Assembly: GCF_050699915.1 (NCBI RefSeq)
Contig: NZ_JBOHGA010000041.1
Span: 1-36,049, forward strand
Length of the DNA stretch: 36,049 nucleotides
Source of the DNA: Actinophytocola sp050699915
Lineage (GTDB): Bacteria > Actinomycetota > Actinomycetes > Mycobacteriales > Pseudonocardiaceae
Reading direction: 5' to 3'
The notes below the pieces were generated by a model. It worked only from the letters and a program-made list of their open reading frames with translations. It made no database searches and was not told where the DNA came from. Below, one piece after another: positions 16,395-22,587 of the stretch. The position numbers and the translations under genes were made by a program. How positions within the stretch are numbered: the stretch's first letter is position 1; every line of letters starts with the position of its first letter.

Positions 16395-17084
16395 ATGAAC
16401 GGGCAGCCCGAGCCGCCGGACATGGACTTCGAGCAGATCTACCGCGACCGGGCCGACGGTGTTCCGTGGGACATCGGTGAGCCGCAGCCGGCGCTCGCCG
16501 AGCTGGTAGACGACGCCTGGTGTCAGGGGCGGATCCTCGATATCGGTTGCGGCACCGGGGAACTGGCCCTGGCGCTCGCCGCTCGCGGGCACTCGGTCAC
16601 GGGTGTCGATCTGGCGCCGAGTGCGATCGCGCGGGCCCGGCGCAAGGCGGCTGAGCGCGGGCTGGCGGCCGAGTTCGTCGCCGCGGACGCCACCGAGCTG
16701 TCCGGCTACGACGGTGGCTTCGACACCGTGGTGGACAGCGGCCTGCTGCACTGCCTGCAGCCTTCGGCACAGGTGCGGTACCTGGACGTACTGCGCCGGA
16801 TCTGCCGGCCGGGTGGCCGGGTCGCGGTGTTGTGCTTCGCCGACCTGCCCGCCGCACGGACTCCCGACCGCGGCCGGCTCACCGAAGACGGCCTGCGAGA
16901 GCTGTTCGCCGACGGCTGGGACGTCGAGGCACTCGAGCCCGCCGCGATTCTCGGCCTCATCCCCGACGGCCTCGGCGAGATGAGCACCTGGCCCCGAGAC
17001 GACGAGGGCCGCACCCCGATGACCGGCTGGCGGCTGCGCGCCCACCGCACCCCGCGGGAACAGTCGGCTCGGCCCGGCGACTAA
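16395..17084 (+). CDS. Class I SAM-dependent methyltransferase
   Basis: The 229-residue protein has the full Rossmann-type methyltransferase signature: ILDIGCGTGELALALAARG (motif I, glycines at about 51-55), VTGVDLAPSAIARAR (motif II acidic residue), DGGFDTVVDSGLLHCL and RICRPGGRVAVLCF. It lacks extra domains. The early segment WDIGEPQPAL resembles small thiopurine- or thiol-methyltransferase-like enzymes; the substrate is unknown. GGGAGG lies seven bases upstream of the ATG at 16395. The gene is divergent from the WD40 gene, with 78 bases between starts, and is followed by serS in the same direction after 136 bases. Confidence 0.85.
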   Translation: MNGQPEPPDMDFEQIYRDRADGVPWDIGEPQPALAELVDDAWCQGRILDIGCGTGELALALAARGHSVTGVDLAPSAIARARRKAAERGLAAEFVAADATELSGYDGGFDTVVDSGLLHCLQPSAQVRYLDVLRRICRPGGRVAVLCFADLPAARTPDRGRLTEDGLRELFADGWDVEALEPAAILGLIPDGLGEMSTWPRDDEGRTPMTGWRLRAHRTPREQSARPGD

Positions 17085-17111
17085 GCTTTCCGCTCGTTCG
17101 GCATGTTCGGC

Positions 17112-17159
17112 CTGGTCACCGCGGTGCGGACCAGTCTGGGCCGTGCCCTTCGCGGGCAC
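17112..17159 (+). promoter_or_regulatory. Two tandem hairpins in the serS leader
   Basis: CTGGTC (17112-17117) pairs with GACCAG (17129-17134), with a further CGC/GCG pair inside. GTGCCC (17143-17148) pairs with GGGCAC (17154-17159) around the five-base loop TTCGC. Both lie between the methyltransferase stop and the serS start. They may end the upstream transcript or act as a leader that controls serS. No T tract follows, which is normal for GC-rich actinomycetes. Pairing is seen; function is inferred. Confidence 0.35.
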
Positions 17160-17220
17160 CGGGCTCGGCATCGGACACTGCTGGCTCTCTCCCGCAGCGC
17201 AACGACCACGAGGAACTCGG

Positions 17221-18510
17221 ATGCTCGATCTGGACCTGATCCGCCACGACCGCGCCGCGGTGGCCGCCGCCCTGGCCAAGCGGCTCGACAGCGCCGAGGT
17301 GGACCGGTCCCTGTCCGCGATCGTCGATCTGGACGCGCGCCGGCGGCGCCTGATCGGCAAGATCGAGGACGAGCGCCGGGCGCGCAAGGAAGCGGCCAAG
17401 GCCTACGCCGCGGCGAAGCGGGCCGCGGCCGAGCCGCTGCCCCCGCCCGCGGACACGAAGGCGGCGCTGGCCGCGCTCGAGGCGGAGCTGGAGGGCGTGC
17501 GGGCCGAGCTGCACGGCGAGATGAGCGTGCTGCCGAACCTGCCGGCCGATGACGTCGTGCCCGGCGGCAAGGAGGCCAACCGGGTCGTGCGCGAGTGGGG
17601 GGAGAAGCCCACGCTGTCGCCGGTGATCGACCACCCCACCGTGGCCAAGGAGTACGGTCTCGTCGACTTCGACCGGGGCACCAAGCTCGGCGGCGCCGGC
17701 TTCTGGATGTACACCGGGGTCGGCGCCCAGCTGGAGTGGGCGCTCGTCAACTGGTTCATCGACCAGCATGTCGCGGCGGGCTACACCTTCGTGCTGCCCC
17801 CGCACATGCTGCTCGAGTCGGCGGGTTTCGCCGCCGGGCAGTTCCCGAAGTTCGCCGACGACGTCTACCACATCGCGAACCCGGACTCCGACCGCGCGCA
17901 GTTCCTGTTGCCCACCGCGGAGACGGCGATCCTGGGCGGGTACCAGAACGAGATCTTCAACGAGAACGAGCTGCCGCACCGGGTGTTCGCGTACACCCCG
18001 TGCTACCGCCGCGAGCGCGCCGGTTCGCACTCCGACGAGCGCGGCACCGTGCGCGGCCACCAGTTCAACAAGGTGGAGATCTTCCAGTTCACCACGCCAG
18101 ACGGCGCGGGCGAGGCGTTCGACGCGATGGTCCGTCAGGCGGAGTCCCTTGTGGAGGGTCTGGGCCTGCACTACCGCACCTCGCTGCTCGCCGCGGGCGA
18201 CTCGAGCGCCTCGATGCGCCGCACGCTCGACGTCGAGGTGTGGATGCCGCACACCGGCGGCTACAAGGAGGTCTCGTCGGTCTCCTGGGCCGGCGACTAC
18301 CAGGCCCGCCGCGCGGGCGTCCGGTTCCGCCCGTCGGGCGAGAAGGCCACCAAGTTCCTGCACACGCTCAACGGCTCGGCGCTGGCCACCAGCCGGATAC
18401 TGCCCGCGATCCTGGAACAGCACCAGCAGGCGGACGGCTCGGTGCTGGTCCCCGAGGTGCTGCGGGACAAGGTGGGCACGGACCGGCTGACCAAACCCGG
18501 CAAACGCTAG
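17221..18510 (+). CDS. serS: Seryl-tRNA synthetase, divergent type
   Basis: The 429-residue enzyme charges tRNA-Ser with serine in the cytosol. An N-terminal helical coiled-coil arm (about 1-115, with RRRRLIGKIEDERRARK) reads tRNA-Ser, and the class II catalytic core follows. The TxE serine-binding element is PTAETAILGG. Motif 2 is CYRRERAGSHSDERG with HQFNKVEIF, and motif 3 contains LATSRILPAILEQHQQADG. The core differs from the housekeeping actinobacterial SerRS as I remember it, for example TAETAILGGYQNE rather than TSEVPLAGYHSDE. It may therefore be a second, special-purpose copy. The ATG at 17221 has GAGGAA upstream. The gene converges on the siderophore reductase gene with 16 bases between stops. 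Confidence 0.9.
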   Translation: MLDLDLIRHDRAAVAAALAKRLDSAEVDRSLSAIVDLDARRRRLIGKIEDERRARKEAAKAYAAAKRAAAEPLPPPADTKAALAALEAELEGVRAELHGEMSVLPNLPADDVVPGGKEANRVVREWGEKPTLSPVIDHPTVAKEYGLVDFDRGTKLGGAGFWMYTGVGAQLEWALVNWFIDQHVAAGYTFVLPPHMLLESAGFAAGQFPKFADDVYHIANPDSDRAQFLLPTAETAILGGYQNEIFNENELPHRVFAYTPCYRRERAGSHSDERGTVRGHQFNKVEIFQFTTPDGAGEAFDAMVRQAESLVEGLGLHYRTSLLAAGDSSASMRRTLDVEVWMPHTGGYKEVSSVSWAGDYQARRAGVRFRPSGEKATKFLHTLNGSALATSRILPAILEQHQQADGSVLVPEVLRDKVGTDRLTKPGKR

Positions 18511-18526
18511 AGGCGAGTAACGCCGG

Positions 18527-19366
18527 CTAACGCCGGTGCCGCCAGTAGCCGCAGAACATGATGTTCTGCTTCGGTACCCCGGCGCGGACCCAGTGCCTGC
18601 TGACCGTGCTGGGTAGGGACTGCTCGCCGACCACCCAGCCGTAGAAGGGTTCCGCGGGCACACCGAGCTCGGTCGCCGCCTCGGTCGCGGCTTGGCCGGG
18701 TACCTGCTCGTGATCCTTGCGAATCAGCCATTCGACCTCCACGCCGGCCGGCGCGGTCAGCTCCTGACGGTCGTCCTCGGACGGGATCTCGAGCAGCGCG
18801 TGACCCGTGGCGGTGTCTGGCAGTGCGGCCAGCACGCCCGCCGCGGCGGGCAGGCCGCTCTCGTCGGCTACCAGGAGCACCCGGGTCAGCGCCGGATCCG
18901 GGTTGTACCCGATGCCCTCGTCCAGTAGGCCGACCGGGTCGCCGGGGTTGCACGACTGCGCCCACGCCATGCCGGGACCTGCCGACTCCGCCGAGTCGTG
19001 GATCACGAGGTCCACGTCCAGCTCCGGCCCGTCGGCGCCATCCGTGCGATATGCGCGCACCGAGTAGTTGCGGAGCACCGGCCGGACGGCCTTCGAGATC
19101 GTCAGGTACCGGACGTAGGACAGCATGTCGAGCTTGCGCGGCAGCCGGGACAGCGAACCCTCGGCGACCGGGATGAACAGCCGGAACCACTGGTCGAAGC
19201 CCATGTACCGGAACCGGTCGACGTCGCCGCCACCGAGCGTGACCCGGACGAAGTGCGGGCTGAGCCGCTCGCGCCGCACCACGTGCAGGGTCAGCAGCTC
19301 GGCCTGCTCGGGCTTCACCCGGGTAACGCGGAGGTTGTCGCGTGCCATGAGATCGAAGTTTGGCAT
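18527..19366 (-). CDS. Siderophore-interacting protein (FAD/NAD(P)H ferric-siderophore reductase)
   Basis: This 279-residue cytosolic flavoprotein belongs to the ViuB/SIP family, which releases iron from imported ferric siderophores by reducing it. The FAD-binding part includes PHFVRVTLGGGDVDRF and the RNYSVRAYR motif, and the NAD(P)H part contains the LLVADESGLPAA and FYGWVVGEQ blocks. The C-terminus, FCGYWRHRR, is the usual family ending. The ATG at 19366 lies inside an iron box, so transcription may begin at or near it and the message may be leaderless. An ATG at 19348 in the same frame is the alternative. The histidine-kinase gene ends 21 bases upstream on the same strand, so this gene probably has its own iron-controlled promoter as well as any read-through. 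Confidence 0.9.
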   Translation of the reverse strand: MPNFDLMARDNLRVTRVKPEQAELLTLHVVRRERLSPHFVRVTLGGGDVDRFRYMGFDQWFRLFIPVAEGSLSRLPRKLDMLSYVRYLTISKAVRPVLRNYSVRAYRTDGADGPELDVDLVIHDSAESAGPGMAWAQSCNPGDPVGLLDEGIGYNPDPALTRVLLVADESGLPAAAGVLAALPDTATGHALLEIPSEDDRQELTAPAGVEVEWLIRKDHEQVPGQAATEAATELGVPAEPFYGWVVGEQSLPSTVSRHWVRAGVPKQNIMFCGYWRHRR

Positions 19367-19377
19367 GCCTAACCTAA
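19359..19377 (-). promoter_or_regulatory. IdeR/DmdR-type iron box
   Basis: Read on the minus strand the sequence is TTAGGTTAGGCATGCCAAA, which matches 15 of 19 positions of the actinobacterial iron-box consensus TTAGGTTAGGCTAACCTAA. The whole left half is perfect. It sits over the start codon of the ferric-siderophore reductase gene, a typical target. With iron bound, an IdeR/DmdR1-type repressor would block transcription there. Confidence 0.7.
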
Positions 19378-19387
19378 CTGCGACAAC

Positions 19388-20509
19388 CTACTCAAGGGCC
19401 TTTGGGAAGGAGGCGCGCACGGCGTACCCGCCCTCGGCGGTCGGCCCGGTGGTGACGCTGCCACCGGCCAGGCTCACCCGCTCGCGCATGCCGACGAGGC
19501 CGAACCCGGACGTCGGCAGCTCGCCCTGCCGCTGCCCGTTCGGCCGGTCGTTGGTCACGGCGACCGCGAGGTCGGTGCCGTCGTCCGTGATCGCGACCCG
19601 CGCCGGCGCCCCGGAAGCGTGCTTGCCGGCGTTGGTGAGCGCCTCCTGCACGAGCCGGTACACCGCCCGCGCCACCTGCTCGTTCGTCTCCGGCAAGGGG
19701 TCGGGCAGCCGCACGTCCACGGTCGCGCCGACGCGGCGGAAGTCGTCGACGAGCTGTGTCAGGCCGTCGAGAGTGGGGGCCGGTCCCGTGCCCGACTCGT
19801 CCCGGCGCAGCACGCGCAGAACGTCGCGCAGCTCGGCGAGCGCGGCGGTGCTGCTGTCCCGGATCACCTCGGCGATCCGCACGACCCGGTCGTCGTCGTG
19901 GGAGATCGCCTCGAGGGCGCCGGCCTGCACGGCGACGACGCTGACCCGGTGAGCGACGACGTCGTGCATCTCGCCCGCGATGCGCCGTCGCTCGGCGGCC
20001 ACCTCACGCTCGGCGAGCAGGTGGCGCTCGCGCTCGGCCTGCTCGGCGCGTTCCCGCAGCGCGGCCAGCAGCCGTTGGCGCTGCCACATCCACAGCCCGG
20101 CGAGCACCGGGACGATCGTGAACGTGCCGACGCCGAGCAGGACGTACTGCCAGTCCACGCCGCCCAGCGCCGCACCTCCGGCGGCCAGGAAGGCGGCTAC
20201 GAGGGCGAGCCACGTCCGGACGCCCGGCCCGCGTCGAGAGGCGATCGTGTACAGCGCGACGACCATGGCGTAGAGCGGCACGTCCAACAGCACGCCGCCG
20301 ACCGCTACGGCCGTGGTGACCTCCGGCCAGCGGCGGCGCACGAGCAGCGCCACGCAAACCACGCCCAGCGTGAGCGGCGCCCACCGGACCAGATGCGCCA
20401 CCTCGAGGTTCAACAAGGTCACGCCGGCGGCGACCGCCACGTCGAGTGCGACAACCCCGACCTCCCGACGCCGGCGGCGCAGCGACGCCACGAGGTTCGG
20501 GATCGGCAC
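19388..20509 (-). CDS. Two-component sensor histidine kinase (HisKA_3 / NarL-type partner)
   Basis: This 373-residue membrane kinase has four or five membrane segments in its first 145 residues. A short cytoplasmic helix (about 145-175) precedes the dimerisation/phospho-acceptor helix IAGEMHDVVAHRVSVVAVQA, in which H182 is phosphorylated, and a HATPase domain (VQEALTNAGKHASG for the N-box, SGFGLVGMRERVSLAGG for the G-box). Such kinases pair with LuxR/NarL-type response regulators, normally encoded next door. None is present here: upstream lies a small unknown gene and downstream the siderophore reductase. The start is a GTG at 20509 with AGGGTGGG upstream, 9 bases after the stop of the 81-residue gene. 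Confidence 0.9.
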   Translation of the reverse strand: MPIPNLVASLRRRRREVGVVALDVAVAAGVTLLNLEVAHLVRWAPLTLGVVCVALLVRRRWPEVTTAVAVGGVLLDVPLYAMVVALYTIASRRGPGVRTWLALVAAFLAAGGAALGGVDWQYVLLGVGTFTIVPVLAGLWMWQRQRLLAALRERAEQAERERHLLAEREVAAERRRIAGEMHDVVAHRVSVVAVQAGALEAISHDDDRVVRIAEVIRDSSTAALAELRDVLRVLRRDESGTGPAPTLDGLTQLVDDFRRVGATVDVRLPDPLPETNEQVARAVYRLVQEALTNAGKHASGAPARVAITDDGTDLAVAVTNDRPNGQRQGELPTSGFGLVGMRERVSLAGGSVTTGPTAEGGYAVRASFPKALE

Positions 20510-20518
20510 GGACCCACC

Positions 20519-20764
20519 CTATCGAGGGACGGGCTCGTCGTCGGCGGGGTTCGAGCAGGAGACGATCGTCAGGGAAATCAGGGTGACGCCTAGGTCGCGG
20601 ACCTTCGTGAGCAGTCCGTGCAGCTCCGCCTGGTCCGCGACGGGGCCGCTCAGGCTGGTCGTGCCGTCGCTCTCGCGGGTCAGCTTCAGGTCGCCGAACC
20701 GGGCGGACCAGTGGTCGTCCAGGTGCCCGTCGATCCGGAGGCGGTAACACGCCGGTTGGTTCAT
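20519..20764 (-). CDS. Small conserved protein of unknown function (81 residues)
   Basis: The protein begins MNQPACYRLRIDGHLDDHWS and continues with the pattern GTTSLSGPVADQAELHGLLT and VRDLGVTLISL. I recognise this as a widespread but unnamed small actinobacterial protein with an alternating strand-helix layout. The last 15 residues are polar and probably disordered. It has no membrane span or catalytic motif. Its ATG overlaps the TGA of the membrane-protein remnant as ATGA, and its stop lies 9 bases before the kinase start, so the three are arranged as an operon. A role alongside the upstream membrane protein or the kinase is possible but unsupported. Confidence 0.7.
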   Translation of the reverse strand: MNQPACYRLRIDGHLDDHWSARFGDLKLTRESDGTTSLSGPVADQAELHGLLTKVRDLGVTLISLTIVSCSNPADDEPVPR

Positions 20765-20985
20765 CTCGACACCACCTTGGTGGCCGGCCGGCGGATGACG
20801 TACTCGGCGACCGCGAGGTTGACGACCCAGCCCGCGCCCAACATCAGGTCGGTGGTGAGCACGCCGGTGCCGAAGACCGCTTCCCCGAATCCCTGGGTGA
20901 CCACCTGCGTGCCCGCACCGAGGGCCAGGGCGTACGCGCGGGCGAGGCCGAGGGCTGGCGCGGGAGCTCGCCCCCGGCTGAGCAC
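20761..20985 (-). pseudogene. C-terminal remnant of a DUF2306-like membrane protein
   Basis: The 74-codon frame carries ARAYALALGAGTQVVTQGFG and GAGWVVNLAVAEYVIRRPA. In intact DUF2306-type integral membrane proteins these form the last one and a half to two membrane segments and the terminal helix of a protein of about 200 residues. The preceding residues here (MLSRGRAPAPALG) are low-complexity and do not resemble the family, so the first two thirds are missing. It retains a clean stop that overlaps the ATG of the 81-residue gene. It could still be translated as a short membrane peptide, but I regard it as a truncated gene. Confidence 0.5.
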
Positions 20986-21064
20986 GGCGGATGGTTAGGG
21001 GGAGGATAAGGGTGTCGAGGCGACCACGGTGTTGCGACGATTCTCCGGTGAGGTCCGCGCGAGT

Positions 21065-21823
21065 ATGACCGACGATTCCTTGTGGCTCCGCCGTTTCCGG
21101 CCAGCCTCGGACACCGCCCCGCGACTGGTCTGCCTGCCCCACGCGGGAGGTGCGGCGAGCTACTTCCGTCCGGTCGCGGTCATGCTCTCGCCCGCGGTGG
21201 ACGTGCTGGCGGTGCAGTACCCCGGCCGGCAGGACCGGCGTGGCGAACGCTGCGTCGACGTCCTCGACGAGCTCGCCGACCAGGTGTACGCCGCCGTGCG
21301 GCAGCGTGCCGACCGGCCGCTCACGCTGTTCGGCCACAGCATGGGCGCGACGGTGGCCTTCGAGGTCGCCCGGCGGCTCGAGAGTGACGGCATCGCGCCC
21401 GCCGGACTGTTCGTCTCGGGCCGGCGGGCCCCGCACCGGTCGCGTATCGAGACCGTGCACCAGCGCACCGACGACGAGTTGGTGTCGGTGATCGCCCAGC
21501 TCGCCGGCACCGACAACCGGCTGCTCGCCGACGAGGAGATCCGGCGGATGCTGTTGCCGCCACTGCGTGCCGACTACCGGGCGATCGAGACCTACACCTA
21601 CCAACCGGGGCCGGAACTGCGCTGTCCCGTCGTCGCCCTCGTCGGCGACGACGACGAGGTGGCGAGCGTCGACGAGGTGCGCGCCTGGCGCGACCACACG
21701 ACCGGGTCGTTCGAGCTTCGGGTGTTCGCCGGCGGGCATTTCTACCTCAACGAGCATGCCGCCGCGGTGGTCGACGAGCTGGCCCGCCACCTTCAGGTGG
21801 AGGTGCCGGACGGCGTCAGCTGA
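21065..21823 (+). CDS. Type II thioesterase (GrsT/TEII family, alpha/beta hydrolase)
   Basis: The 252-residue protein belongs to the stand-alone thioesterases that clear misloaded acyl or aminoacyl groups from the carrier proteins of polyketide or nonribosomal peptide synthases. The family-specific start RLVCLPHAGGAASYFRP is present. The catalytic triad is Ser92 in LFGHSMGATVAFE, an aspartate in the VALVGDDDEV segment (about 195-197) and His225 in FAGGHFYL. The ATG at 21065 is chosen because MTDDSLWLRRF matches the family start; upstream in-frame starts add an unrelated segment. No PKS, NRPS or carrier protein lies in the window, so its partner must be elsewhere. It faces the ROK remnant, and the two frames overlap by 8 bases at their stops. 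Confidence 0.9.
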   Translation: MTDDSLWLRRFRPASDTAPRLVCLPHAGGAASYFRPVAVMLSPAVDVLAVQYPGRQDRRGERCVDVLDELADQVYAAVRQRADRPLTLFGHSMGATVAFEVARRLESDGIAPAGLFVSGRRAPHRSRIETVHQRTDDELVSVIAQLAGTDNRLLADEEIRRMLLPPLRADYRAIETYTYQPGPELRCPVVALVGDDDEVASVDEVRAWRDHTTGSFELRVFAGGHFYLNEHAAAVVDELARHLQVEVPDGVS

Positions 21824-22557
21824 CCGGCCGTCCGGCGTGCTCCTCGGCGACCATCTCCGCGAGCAGGAGCGCGCCTCGCAGCGACGACAGGCTCCCGAGC
21901 GTGGCCCGCCGGACCGGTGGCACGTCGACTCCCGGCCGCACCAGCCGCTCCACCGACCCGTTGACCAGTGGCACCAGATCCGGGATGCCCACCACGGCCG
22001 CCGCGAGCGCGTCCGCCGTCTCGCCCAACGCCGCCACCGCCCAGTCCGCACGGGCGCGCATACCCTCGACCAGGTCGGCGAAGGTTACGTCCCGGGCCCG
22101 CAGCGCGGCGGCCCGGCGGAGCGTGGCCGGGCCGGACGCGGACGCCTGCAGACAACCTCGCCTGCCGCAGTCACACCGCGGCCCGGCGCGGTCCACCACC
22201 AGGTGGCCGACCTCGCACGAGCCGTGCGACGAGCCCGGCCAGGGGCGGTCGTCGAGCACCACGCCGCCGCCGACGCCGGTGCCGACACCCGGGTAGAGCA
22301 CGTCCGGGCAGCCCGCGGCTCGCGCCTCCGCGACCGCGCCGAGGTCCCCGTCGTCGGCATGGCCGACCGGGACCGTGGGGAACAGCTGGCCGGCACGGTG
22401 GGCGAGATCCGGCACATCGCCTGTCCTGGGTGCGGTCCAGCGGCGTCCCCACGGGCGTCGGCTGGTCGTGCTGCGCGAACCGGCCGACCTGATCGCCCTG
22501 TCCGCCGGTGACCGAGTCGCGGGCCGACACGCCGGCCGAGGCGAACGGGGTGCTCAC
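21816..22557 (-). pseudogene. Degraded ROK-family sugar kinase/regulator gene
   Basis: The minus strand encodes clear ROK-family blocks: VLYPGVGTGVGGGVVLDDRP, CEVGHLVVDRAGPRCDCGRR (the zinc-binding cysteine cluster) and ASGPATLRRAAAL, ending with LGSLSSLRGALLLAEM. Several expected parts are missing. Upstream of 22415 the reading shifts frame, and the N-terminal ATP-binding DxGGT block is not recognisable. VPVG is joined directly to HADDGDLGAVAEA, leaving out the usual nucleotide and sugar-binding stretch. AAVVG is joined to a short segment in place of the usual VVGGG glycine block. About 200 codons remain of a normal 300. I conclude that it is a pseudogene with one frameshift and at least two in-frame deletions. 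Confidence 0.6.
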
Positions 22558-22587
22558 CGCCGCGATCCTGCCGGCCGGCTTCGTAGG

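Noticed and set aside
17095..17160. Possible T-box riboswitch before serS (TGGTCACCGCGG resembles the T-box core)
   Set aside because: There is an extra base within the core. The bulge would read UGGU, which does not match the discriminator of tRNA-Ser, and there is no room for a full stem I with a specifier loop.
18518..18536. TAACGCCGG repeated twice between the convergent serS and siderophore-reductase genes
   Set aside because: It is a short direct repeat in a 16-base gap that includes both stop regions. It does not form a convincing hairpin, so no terminator is claimed.
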